Shown here one piece after another: positions 1 through 5,178 of a DNA stretch of 5,395 bases. Both the position numbers and the translations under genes were made by a program. The stretch comes from Selenomonadaceae bacterium (GTDB lineage: Bacteria; Bacillota; Negativicutes; Selenomonadales; Selenomonadaceae): NCBI GenBank assembly GCA_017529085.1, contig JAFXOC010000301.1, positions 1-5,395 of the forward strand, read 5' to 3'. The notes beneath the pieces were generated by a model. The model did not search any database. It was not told where the DNA came from and saw only the letters and a program-made list of their open reading frames with translations. Position 1 is the first letter of the stretch; each line of letters opens with the position of its first letter.

Positions 1-379
1 ATGGCTTGATAGCGCTCCTGAGTCCGGGTGTCTGCGGCAATCCCATCTCGTCCATCCATATAGAGATGAGGTCGGCGCGGAACTCTTCACTGTAGAGTTC
101 AATGTCAAGGAGCCAATTATCCTCCGGCGTTTCGTAGGCAAAGGGTGAGTAGAGAAGATAATTGCTCTCCGTATCATCAACGCCTAGTAGTTTTTTTACA
201 GCAAAGTAATTCGTCCCCGTGAGAACGACTATCTTTGCGTTCTCCAATGAAATCTCCGCTATTTTATCGGCAAACTCCCGCTCTTCGTCAAGCCAAACGA
301 TAATGCGACGTTTGTAAAACTCCGGCAAAGGCTCGGCAAAGCGTCTGTTCAGGTCGGCGGTAATCTGTTCTGTGTCCAT
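1..379 (-). CDS. pglZ: BREX type 1 phosphatase-like protein PglZ, N-terminal part (runs off window)
   Basis: The reading frame is open from an ATG at 377-379 to the window edge (126 complete codons). The product starts MDTEQITADL and contains RRIIVWLDEEREF (about residues 24-36), then RADLISIWMDEMGLPQ near residues 102-117. I recognise this pattern as the N-terminus of the type A PglZ of type 1 BREX. PglZ belongs to the alkaline phosphatase superfamily and is a core component of BREX, which modifies host DNA and blocks phage DNA replication. The metal-binding phosphatase core would lie beyond the window, so only the family N-terminus is seen. An AGAGGA ribosome site (385-390) lies 5 nt before the start. 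In an uninterrupted locus this gene directly follows pglX; here a pglX 3'-end remnant ends 58 bp upstream. The segment is GC-rich compared with the preceding nuclease gene. Confidence 0.9.
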   Translation of the reverse strand, partial: MDTEQITADLNRRFAEPLPEFYKRRIIVWLDEEREFADKIAEISLENAKIVVLTGTNYFAVKKLLGVDDTESNYLLYSPFAYETPEDNWLLDIELYSEEFRADLISIWMDEMGLPQTPGLRSAIKP

Positions 380-410
380 ATTAATCCTCTTTTATAGTTG
401 ACAGCAATTA

Positions 411-434
411 GCGGTTAGTCTACACATTAACCGC
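411..434. other. Hairpin in the pglX-remnant/pglZ spacer
   Basis: A perfect 7-bp inverted repeat (GCGGTTA 411-417, TAACCGC 428-434) surrounds a 10-nt loop, between the remnant stop and the pglZ ribosome site. No T-tract follows in the transcribed direction, so it is not a convincing terminator. An RNA-processing or translation-modulating role is possible but unproven. Confidence 0.35.
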
Positions 435-437
435 ACC

Positions 438-500
438 TCACTTGATTTTGGTCAGCATATCTTTAAAAATGGCATAATTATGACTCAAGCTGTTATCAAA
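438..500 (-). pseudogene. Diverged duplicate of the pglX 3' end
   Basis: The minus strand reads DNSLSHNYAIFKDMLTKIK followed by TGA. The last 19 residues of the pglX C-terminal piece are DDGVKYNYAIFKDVLAKIK, also followed by TGA. Twelve of 19 residues are identical, and about 40 of 61 bases match (437-497 against 2095-2155), with many differences at third codon positions. This is the pattern of two diverged coding copies rather than a recent duplication. Upstream the frame runs into the end of the nuclease gene, reaches a stop at 537-539, and no longer resembles PglX. No ribosome site or sensible start is visible, so it is probably untranslated. It marks the far boundary of the ATPase/nuclease insertion. 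Confidence 0.8.
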
Positions 501-510
501 TGGACTGTGA

Positions 511-1047
511 TTATGTACCCAACTTGCTGACTGGCTTTATTGGGTACTGTCCGTAAGTTGTATCGTCATTCCATTCATTGATATTTACGACATTCACAGA
601 TTCAATCAGCTTAATGCCTGTACCAGCTAGTTCCTGTAATTTGAATGGAAGGAATTTTTTTAGGCGATTTCGTAACATTTTGCGAGAAACAGAATCACCC
701 TTTGGATACTCTAACACAAAAATATAGTGTATGGGCTTTGCTTTTCCCAATAATCGTAGGTAATGCAAAGAATCATAGTATTTGCTAACAATTTTATTAA
801 ATTTATCCTGTTGAAAAGGATTATATTCATTGTCTGCATTTTCGTGTTCACGTGCTTCCGGTATATTTGCATTTTTATATTCTACCAACAGAATGCTATC
901 TACCGTTTCAATTATAAAATCAGCATCGCATAGTATATTCGGTAATTTGCATTCATGATAGATTTTATGTATTTCATCACTTGCCCAAATTGCATTTCTG
1001 CAATCCATTCCGTAATTTTTCTTCTCTTCTATCAAAAAATCAGGCAT
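511..1047 (-). CDS. Small PD-(D/E)XK-like nuclease, partner of the AAA ATPase
   Basis: The 178-residue protein has no recognised name. Residues 38-60 hold the best functional clue: CDADFII, then LLVEYKNA, so Asp43 (or Asp41) is followed by Glu56-x-Lys58. The acidic residue on one strand and an E-x-K on the next hydrophobic strand match the core of the PD-(D/E)XK nuclease fold, which cuts DNA using divalent metal. The later region is rich in Lys/Arg (RKMLRNRLKKFL, about 121-132), compatible with nucleic acid binding. No signal peptide or membrane segment is visible, so it is probably cytoplasmic. The start is supported by GAGGTAAA 6 nt upstream, which overlaps the TGA stop of the ATPase gene 9 bp away and implies coupled translation. 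It is AT-rich compared with pglZ. I infer an effector nuclease controlled by the ATPase; the fold call rests on motifs only. Confidence 0.6.
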   Translation of the reverse strand: MPDFLIEEKKNYGMDCRNAIWASDEIHKIYHECKLPNILCDADFIIETVDSILLVEYKNANIPEAREHENADNEYNPFQQDKFNKIVSKYYDSLHYLRLLGKAKPIHYIFVLEYPKGDSVSRKMLRNRLKKFLPFKLQELAGTGIKLIESVNVVNINEWNDDTTYGQYPIKPVSKLGT

Positions 1048-1056
1048 GATTTTACC

Positions 1057-2085
1057 TCACATATCATATATCTCGTCCAGAAGTTTATTGAACGCTGCAA
1101 TGATAGCGTTATTTTTCAAGTCGGCGAATTTATATGCCTTTTCGTATTGCAAATTGCCTGTATTGTGGTCATGCGAAAGGGAATGGAACACAATACTATC
1201 TTCCGTTGTCTTCTTTACCTCAAAATAGTTTGCAATCATGTAGTCATGCGTAGAAATAAAAATCTGTACGCCCTTACGCTGAAGCTCTAACAACATCTCT
1301 ACAATGGTAGAGATATATGCAGGATTAATATTTGCTTCAGGTTCATCCCAAAAGAGAATAGATCCCTTCTCCAAGGTTCCGTTTTTTACAAGTTGCCATA
1401 GAAGAGCCATTTTGCGAATCCCCTCTGCAACAAGATTAAACTCCTGCTTGGAGCTGCCGTTAATAAGATAAAATTCATCGCGCTTGACATCGTATTGCAC
1501 TCTTCCATTGGTTATTTCTTGAATGCGTTTAAGCATTGCGTCCTTGGTTGCATTATTTCTACCAGTAGAAATATCTATTTTTGCTGCATTGATGATGTCT
1601 AAATAGGTATCGTCAAAACGAACATTATTCTTCTCTGATGCTGCATTCAGGTTATAACTATGGGACAGTATCTCTTTAGCGGGAATAAAAATACTGCTTA
1701 AACCTGCATATGACTCTTCCCAACCACTTTCACCAGTTACATCCGCATCCCATTTTTTTGTTTTGCCATGAAAAGATATGGTTATAATTCTTTCTTGAGC
1801 TACATCATGATTGCCTGCAACAATGCGTATCATCGCACCACGGTTTCCTTGCTTCCTTGTAATGAGACGCGAAATCTTGTAATCATCGGGGAGCATTGTT
1901 GAAACCAGTTTATAGGCGAATGATGTCTTTTTATTGACACTTTGACAAGCTGAGTACAACACCTTCATAATATGCGTTTTTCCTGTTCCATTTTCACCAA
2001 TAAACAAATTGATACCGGGACTAAACTCCATTTGATTATTTTCAAATACTGTGTAGTTCTCAAGTTTAATCTTCTTGATAATCAT
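1057..2085 (-). CDS. AAA family ATPase (AAA_15/OLD-like), regulator of the adjacent nuclease
   Basis: The 342-residue protein opens with MIIKKIKLENYTVF, typical of RecF/SMC-like and OLD-type ATPases. It has a Walker A motif GENGTGKT (30-37), an IFIPAKEIL segment (132-140) common in AAA_15 proteins, and a degenerate ABC-like signature AEGIRKMALLW (220-230). The Walker B ILFWDEPEA (243-251, catalytic Glu248) and a STHD switch (278-281) follow. It should bind and hydrolyse ATP as a dimer and probably senses DNA or phage components. It has no C-terminal Toprim domain, unlike true OLD nucleases; the nuclease activity seems to sit in the next gene. Its ribosome site GAGGAG (2092-2097) overlaps the pglX stop, 10 bp before the start, so it is probably co-translated with the pglX C-terminal piece. 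Paired ATPase/nuclease genes are common in defence loci (PARIS and Gabija are examples of the logic, not close matches). Confidence 0.85.
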   Translation of the reverse strand: MIIKKIKLENYTVFENNQMEFSPGINLFIGENGTGKTHIMKVLYSACQSVNKKTSFAYKLVSTMLPDDYKISRLITRKQGNRGAMIRIVAGNHDVAQERIITISFHGKTKKWDADVTGESGWEESYAGLSSIFIPAKEILSHSYNLNAASEKNNVRFDDTYLDIINAAKIDISTGRNNATKDAMLKRIQEITNGRVQYDVKRDEFYLINGSSKQEFNLVAEGIRKMALLWQLVKNGTLEKGSILFWDEPEANINPAYISTIVEMLLELQRKGVQIFISTHDYMIANYFEVKKTTEDSIVFHSLSHDHNTGNLQYEKAYKFADLKNNAIIAAFNKLLDEIYDM

Positions 2086-2095
2086 TGCTATCTCC

Positions 2096-3040
2096 TCACT
2101 TTATCTTCGCCAACACGTCCTTAAATATAGCGTAGTTGTACTTTACGCCGTCGTCAAGGTCGATAGCTATCATTTGGTCTGCGAGGTGGTGGATTTTTTC
2201 TTCATATATCAGGAGTTCCTTCGCCTTTGCCTCAATAGCGGTAAGTTTCTTGCCGATTTTTACTTTTTCTGCGTTGCTGTCGGCTTTGTCCCTGCGACTT
2301 TCTAAATCCGCTATCGCCGTGCGATAACGCGACTGTTGCTCATGCACATAGTCCGTGCGAATACGAGCGATAGTGTCCGGCTTGTAACGGTGCATATATA
2401 CAAGGCATTTGAAGCCGTTTTTCTTGCCGCTGTCAAAAAGCCAGTAAATCGGGCGTTTTTGGTATGTTTTCACATGGTCGGCATAGAAGCCCGTGAGGAA
2501 GTAGTTTCTGATTACCTCCCGAGGCGTGCCCCTGCCGCCAAGAGCATCGGCGACAAACTGCAAATTTTCCTCCAATGTATCCGCGCCATAGACCACTTTA
2601 ACAAATTCAACAAAACGACCGACAATATCATCATCAAAATATTCATCGTCGCAAATCGGCAAAATAGCGTCACTATCCGGCTGAAATGTTTTGTACTTGC
2701 TTCCGTCCCACTCGCCGCCTGCGTAAGCCAGTCCCGGAACATCGAGGGAGTAGCGTCCCATCATGCAGCCTACGGCGTAGGAGATAAGAGACTTTATAAC
2801 ATCTGCTTTCGTCTGAACATAGTTATTGCCCTTCATAGATTCGGGAATTTCCTCTTTCGTATCGTAAATTCTGGCGACGGTTATGTCTTTATCTGCAACT
2901 TCCGGGGTTAGTTCGTCCGTGAGGCCGTAGATGTCGATGAAAATGTGGTTGAGTTCTTCTTCGTTGGCTTTTAATTTTTCAAAACGGGCGTTTGTTTCGG
3001 CTTTGTAGGATTCGTATTTATCATCAATGCGTTTACCCAT
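2096..3040 (-). CDS. pglX: BREX PglX C-terminal domain as a separate reading frame
   Basis: This 314-codon frame is the C-terminal part of the BREX type 1 adenine-specific methyltransferase PglX. Recognisable blocks are KANEEELN (24-31), IFIDIYGL (33-40), SYAVGCMMGRYSLD (87-100), KRPIYWLFDSGKKNGFK (near 195-212), HRYKPDTIARIRTDY (near 217-232) and the terminal NYAIFKD. A Lys/Glu-rich, probably coiled-coil stretch lies near 235-285. The methyltransferase core (N-terminal, with NPPY-type motif IV) is absent; it belongs to the upstream piece, whose last part is seen at 5179-5395. Full PglX is about 1,200 residues, so this is roughly the last quarter. The ATG overlaps the HEPN stop by 8 bp and has its own AAAAGGGG site. 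It is open, GC-rich and well conserved, not decayed, suggesting it is translated and may assemble with the N-terminal piece. Alternatively it is a recently cut, inactive fragment. Confidence 0.88.
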   Translation of the reverse strand: MGKRIDDKYESYKAETNARFEKLKANEEELNHIFIDIYGLTDELTPEVADKDITVARIYDTKEEIPESMKGNNYVQTKADVIKSLISYAVGCMMGRYSLDVPGLAYAGGEWDGSKYKTFQPDSDAILPICDDEYFDDDIVGRFVEFVKVVYGADTLEENLQFVADALGGRGTPREVIRNYFLTGFYADHVKTYQKRPIYWLFDSGKKNGFKCLVYMHRYKPDTIARIRTDYVHEQQSRYRTAIADLESRRDKADSNAEKVKIGKKLTAIEAKAKELLIYEEKIHHLADQMIAIDLDDGVKYNYAIFKDVLAKIK

Positions 3041-3467
3041 TCTTATTCCCCTTTTGCTCTGCCAAATATTTTTTGATCAAAGTAACGACTTCTTCCGCTG
3101 TTTCTAATTGCATTTTCGTATCTTCAACCGAAACAATGTAAAAATCCTCATAATCGCTTGCGTTACGAATTAGTTGGGCTTTGTTTATTTCCTTACCCCA
3201 ACTTGCGGGAAATATTCCCGTATGAATAAAATCCTTGTTAAATTGCCCGATAGTCTGCCCATGACTTTTAAAACCTTTAAATTTTATTGCAAGGCACGCA
3301 CTAAGCGCATGAAATATAGCATAATAAGCGCGATTATTGGCAATTCGATAACTTTTCTCTTCAAACAATTTCTTTGCCGCACTTAAATCTTCTTTTGCAA
3401 TCTCAATGCGATACATCGCTAAATCCCAAGCGTTTCCTATATCATCCAGCTCTTTTTTCGTATTCAT
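3033..3467 (-). CDS. HEPN domain protein (toxin-type partner of MNT)
   Basis: The 144-residue, largely helical protein matches the HEPN family seen next to minimal nucleotidyltransferases. Key features are NRAYYAIFHAL (45-55), giving an R46-x6-H53 spacing compatible with the HEPN R-x(4-6)-H motif, the conserved FKSHGQ turn, and RNASDYEDF followed by a final helix, as in the AYYAxFH class. HEPN proteins of MNT/HEPN pairs are usually RNases that the MNT protein inhibits, often by adding AMP near the active site; whether this one is active is not shown. I prefer the ATG at 3467 because an AAGGGG site lies about 9 nt before it; the longer frame to 3596 would overlap most of the MNT gene. It overlaps the MNT gene by 26 bp and the pglX C-terminal piece by 8 bp, so the three are probably translationally coupled. 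Confidence 0.85.
   Translation of the reverse strand: MNTKKELDDIGNAWDLAMYRIEIAKEDLSAAKKLFEEKSYRIANNRAYYAIFHALSACLAIKFKGFKSHGQTIGQFNKDFIHTGIFPASWGKEINKAQLIRNASDYEDFYIVSVEDTKMQLETAEEVVTLIKKYLAEQKGNKNG
3048..3055 (-). promoter_or_regulatory. Ribosome binding site of the pglX C-terminal piece
   Basis: AAAAGGGG on the minus strand lies 7 nt before the ATG at 3038-3040, inside the last codons of the HEPN gene. It supports independent, coupled translation of the PglX C-terminal domain. Confidence 0.65.
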
Positions 3468-3795
3468 ACAAAGCCACCCCTTCATTCCAAACATTATTAT
3501 AAAAAGGATGCGCCGATACCCATTTGTTAAAAAAGTCGATATTGCGTACAAAAGTCGTAATATACATATCGTATTTATCGAAATATTTACAATCAATATC
3601 CAGCTTATTATCGTCTAAACTCTTAATTTTTTGATTATCTAAATCCACCAAAACCATAATATCGTAATCGGAATCTTCTCTGTAATCGCCCCTGGCGCGA
3701 GAACCGAATAAAATCACATAACGCAGGCTATTGCCGTAAATTTTTTTAATTTCTTCGGTATATTCAGAAAGTAACTTGTTTTCCTTATCGGTCAT
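3442..3795 (-). CDS. MNT-type minimal nucleotidyltransferase (antitoxin of MNT/HEPN pair)
   Basis: The 117-residue protein carries the nucleotidyltransferase signature GSRARG (31-36) followed by SDYD (42-45), i.e. GS-x(10)-D-x-D, with Asp43 and Asp45 as metal ligands. A further acidic candidate is Asp76 in KYDMYITT. Such small proteins (MntA-like) commonly transfer AMP to a HEPN partner and so neutralise it; the HEPN gene follows with a 26-bp overlap. I chose the ATG at 3795 because a strong GGAGGG site (3802-3807) precedes it by 6 nt. A longer in-frame ORF up to 4026 runs through the pglX-like repeat and into vapC and is not credible. The start lies only 25 bp after the stop codon of repeat copy C, leaving no room for a normal promoter, so transcription should come from upstream. 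Confidence 0.88.
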   Translation of the reverse strand: MTDKENKLLSEYTEEIKKIYGNSLRYVILFGSRARGDYREDSDYDIMVLVDLDNQKIKSLDDNKLDIDCKYFDKYDMYITTFVRNIDFFNKWVSAHPFYNNVWNEGVALYEYEKRAG

Positions 3796-3801
3796 AAAAG
3801 T

Positions 3802-3807
3802 CCCTCC
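3802..3807 (-). promoter_or_regulatory. Ribosome binding site of the MNT gene
   Basis: GGAGGG on the minus strand, 6 nt before the ATG at 3795, decides the MNT start against the much longer in-frame extension. Confidence 0.75.
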
Positions 3808-3820
3808 TTTTTTTACTACA

Positions 3821-3863
3821 TCACAAGAGCGGATGCCCCTCAAAATCCCACGAAGTTTCGCGA
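3821..3863 (-). repeat. pglX hinge repeat, copy C (detached ETSWDF fragment with stop)
   Basis: The minus strand reads RETSWDFEGHPLL then TGA (3821-3823), matching the end of the pglX N-terminal piece. The 33-bp core at 3831-3863 is identical to copy B (4541-4573) and differs from copy A at 2 positions. Homology stops after the core; the DWDS codons present in A and B are missing. It begins only 9 bp after the vapC stop and ends just before the MNT ribosome site. It has no start codon of its own and is probably untranslated. Confidence 0.9.
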
Positions 3864-3872
3864 TATTTTGCG

Positions 3873-4274
3873 TCATTCCACCCAATTTTCCACTGATAAA
3901 TCCGGCACACGAGAAAACTCTCGTACATTGTTGGTGACAATAGTCAGTTGTTTTGACCGCGCGTGAGCCGCTATTAACATATCCATATTCCCTATAGGGA
4001 TACCTCGCTTTTCTAAATAAGCGCATATTTTGCCATATTCATAAGCTGCATCTGCGTCAAATGCAATTATTTCCAATGCAGTTAAAAATTCCAAAAGAGC
4101 TAATGTATTTTTCTTTTGCATAGAACTTTTTTCTATACCTTTGGTCAATTCAGCAAGCGTTATGGTGGATATGCAAAGACCTTCGTTTATATTACGATGA
4201 ATTTCGGTCAAAACTGAAACAGGTTGTTGTTTCATAGCATAGATACATATATTGGTATCAAGCATATACTTCAT
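3873..4274 (-). CDS. vapC: VapC-type PIN-domain RNase toxin
   Basis: The 133-residue protein is a full-length PIN domain with MLDTNICIY at the N-terminus (Asp6), TLAELTKG (Glu42) and IGNMDMLIAAHA (Asp98). It ends TNNVREFSRVPDL...ENW, the usual VapC ending. Asp6, Glu42 and Asp98 with the polar residues of TNN (114-116) form the expected metal site. The last acidic position is Asn rather than Asp, as in many active VapCs, so the catalytic set looks intact. VapC toxins are Mg-dependent RNases, often cutting initiator tRNA or other structured RNA; the target here cannot be told. The start overlaps the vapB stop in an ATGA (4 bp), the classical coupled arrangement. It ends 9 bp before repeat copy C. 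It is AT-rich compared with the pglX pieces. Confidence 0.95.
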   Translation of the reverse strand: MKYMLDTNICIYAMKQQPVSVLTEIHRNINEGLCISTITLAELTKGIEKSSMQKKNTLALLEFLTALEIIAFDADAAYEYGKICAYLEKRGIPIGNMDMLIAAHARSKQLTIVTNNVREFSRVPDLSVENWVE

Positions 4275-4501
4275 AATTTTTCCCTCGTAGACGGATAATC
4301 CGGAGACCTGCCGTCTGCCATAAAATCATCGGTAAATCCGTTGATACCTTCCATAAATGTTTCCCAAACTTTGCTTTTAGGCACAAGTAAAATCACATCG
4401 CCAAGTCTTCTAATAACCATTTCATCTTCCTGCAATCTATAATCGGCAGGGAGTTTTATAGCTTTATTTTCTTCATACTCAAATACCTTTGCAGTTTCCA
4501 T
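4271..4501 (-). CDS. vapB: VapB-type AbrB/SpoVT-fold antitoxin
   Basis: The 76-residue protein begins METAKVFEYEENKAIKLP, the swapped-hairpin AbrB/SpoVT DNA-binding fold of VapB antitoxins (about residues 4-45, through VIRRLGDVILLVP). The C-terminal half, with WETFMEGINGF and an acidic stretch, is the expected toxin-wrapping tail. It should neutralise the downstream PIN toxin and, in typical systems, bind its own promoter. Here there are only about 29 bp between the stop of repeat copy B and the start, so a self-regulated promoter would have to lie inside the repeat or upstream genes. The start at 4501 is chosen because GGAAGGA (4507-4513) precedes it by 5 nt; a further in-frame ATG at 4519 has no such site. 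It overlaps vapC by 4 bp. Confidence 0.92.
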   Translation of the reverse strand: METAKVFEYEENKAIKLPADYRLQEDEMVIRRLGDVILLVPKSKVWETFMEGINGFTDDFMADGRSPDYPSTREKL

Positions 4502-4506
4502 ATCAA

Positions 4507-4513
4507 TCCTTCC
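4507..4513 (-). promoter_or_regulatory. Ribosome binding site of vapB
   Basis: GGAAGGA on the minus strand, 5 nt before the ATG at 4501, selects this start over the in-frame ATG 18 bp upstream. Confidence 0.7.
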
Positions 4514-4530
4514 TTTCAAAAACTAATCTA

Positions 4531-4585
4531 TCATAACAACGGATGCCCCTCAAAATCCCACGAAGTTTCGCGACTGTCCCAGTCG
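4531..4585 (-). repeat. pglX hinge repeat, copy B (detached ETSWDF fragment with stop)
   Basis: The minus strand reads RDWDSRETSWDFEGHPLL then TGA (4531-4533). Over 45 bp (4541-4585 against 5189-5233) it matches copy A at 42 positions, and its 33-bp core is identical to copy C. The frame is closed by a stop at 4600-4602, so only about 22 codons are open and no start codon is seen. It is a detached fragment of pglX sequence sitting between the YoeB gene and vapB. Confidence 0.9.
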
Positions 4586-4588
4586 CGA
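4568..4588. other. Perfect hairpin at the edge of repeat copy B
   Basis: TCGCGACTG and CAGTCGCGA form a perfect 9-bp stem around the 3-nt loop TCC. Copy A has a shorter version at the same place (CCGAC 5218-5222, GTCGG 5230-5234), with different bases but pairing retained. Copy C lacks it. No T-tract follows, so it does not look like a terminator. Confidence 0.6.
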
Positions 4589-4628
4589 TAAAAATTTTGT
4601 TAAAATCCTCTTAGTTGGTTTTGTGGGA

Positions 4629-4658
4629 TTAGTATTTGTCGGAAATTAGTTTGCTCAT
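4629..4658 (-). pseudogene. Nine-codon echo of the pglX C-terminal piece start
   Basis: The minus strand reads ATG...TAA encoding MSKLISDKY, beside MGKRIDDKY at the start of the pglX C-terminal piece. Six of nine residues and about 21 of 30 bases agree, and a GGTGA-like ribosome site precedes it. It lies 12 bp after the YoeB-like gene, where a PglX C-terminal domain would start if only the first TA pair were inserted. It is short, so chance similarity cannot be excluded. The rest of the spacer to copy B (about 4589-4628) is AT-rich and holds nothing I recognise. Confidence 0.45.
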
Positions 4659-4670
4659 GGTTTCACCTGC

Positions 4671-4937
4671 TTATTTGTCACCATAATGACTACGGCATTG
4701 AAGTACCGTGATTAAAGTATCTTCTGCAGTGTATATAAGTCTATTGGTATCGTCTATACGGCGACTATAAACGCCTATGCGATGCTTGAATTTTTCCGGT
4801 TTACCTTCGCCTTGCATAGCACCGTCTCGTTCTATGCTTTTTAAGAGATTGTTTATTTTCTTTACGGTTTTTTTATCCGTATTCTGCCAATAAACATAAT
4901 CCTGCCAGCCGCCTTCTGCAAAGCAAATTTTACTCAC
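4671..4937 (-). CDS. yoeB: YoeB/Txe-family mRNA interferase toxin
   Basis: The 88-residue protein follows the YoeB pattern throughout: WQDYVYWQNTDKK (11-23), KKINNLLKSI (26-35), GEGKPEKFKH (43-52), YSRRIDDTNRLIY (57-69) and the C-terminal CRSHY. By position the catalytic residues of E. coli YoeB (Glu46, Arg65, His83) correspond to Glu48, Arg66 and His84, so the toxin looks active. YoeB enters the ribosomal A site and cleaves mRNA near start codons. The start is GTG at 4935-4937, overlapping the antitoxin stop by 8 bp; a GGAGG site about 9 nt upstream lies inside the antitoxin gene. Its partner here is a ribbon-helix-helix protein rather than the YefM/Phd-type antitoxin usual for YoeB, a mixed pairing also found elsewhere among RelE-superfamily TA loci. 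Confidence 0.92.
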   Translation of the reverse strand: MSKICFAEGGWQDYVYWQNTDKKTVKKINNLLKSIERDGAMQGEGKPEKFKHRIGVYSRRIDDTNRLIYTAEDTLITVLQCRSHYGDK

Positions 4938-5151
4938 TTTCCATAGCCTCCAGTTCAGCTATGGTTTTGTAAACCACTTTGTCGTTTTTCACTTGCTCCA
5001 AACGATTATCAATTATCGCGAGTTCTTCAGCTTCACGGATCGCCTTTATGGTAAGATTGTGAATGTACGCCGATATGCTTAACTTTTTCATATCGGCGAT
5101 TTTTTGTATAATCTCAACATCATTTGGCGAAAATTCAACCGTTATCGGCAT
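4930..5151 (-). CDS. Ribbon-helix-helix (RelB/DUF6290-like) antitoxin
   Basis: The 73-residue protein starts MPITVEFSPND, a beta strand (about 2-7), then two helices (about 9-22 and 25-40) with the LSISAYIHNLTIKAI pattern typical of ribbon-helix-helix DNA-binding antitoxins. The tail DKVVYKTIAELEAMESE is the toxin-binding segment. It should neutralise the following YoeB-like toxin and may bind operator DNA as a dimer. The start at 5151 is chosen because a very strong AAGGAGG site lies 8 nt upstream; a longer in-frame version from 5178 would begin before that site. Only 27 bp separate the start from the stop of the pglX N-terminal piece, so no separate promoter fits unless it lies within pglX. 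Confidence 0.9.
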   Translation of the reverse strand: MPITVEFSPNDVEIIQKIADMKKLSISAYIHNLTIKAIREAEELAIIDNRLEQVKNDKVVYKTIAELEAMESE

Positions 5152-5159
5152 ATTATACG

Positions 5160-5166
5160 CCTCCTT
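5160..5166 (-). promoter_or_regulatory. Ribosome binding site of the RHH antitoxin gene
   Basis: AAGGAGG on the minus strand, 8 nt before the ATG at 5151. It shows that the upstream in-frame ATG at 5178 is not the start. Confidence 0.8.
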
Positions 5167-5178
5167 TTTCCAATACAC

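Noticed and set aside
380..410. Promoter for pglZ with a TATAAA -10 box on the minus strand near 389-395
   Set aside because: The hexamer about 17 bp upstream does not resemble TTGACA, and AT-rich matches are expected by chance here.
2512..2742. Minus-strand 76-codon frame inside the pglX C-terminal piece
   Set aside because: It is an out-of-frame shadow of the conserved PglX sequence with no recognisable product.
3468..3596. N-terminal extension of the HEPN protein to 187 residues
   Set aside because: It would overlap the MNT gene by more than 150 bp, begins with an unrelated hydrophobic stretch, and HEPN homology starts after the ATG at 3467.
3796..4026. N-terminal extension of the MNT protein to 194 residues
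   Set aside because: The extension reads out of frame through vapC and repeat C. The nucleotidyltransferase homology and strong ribosome site both place the start at 3795.
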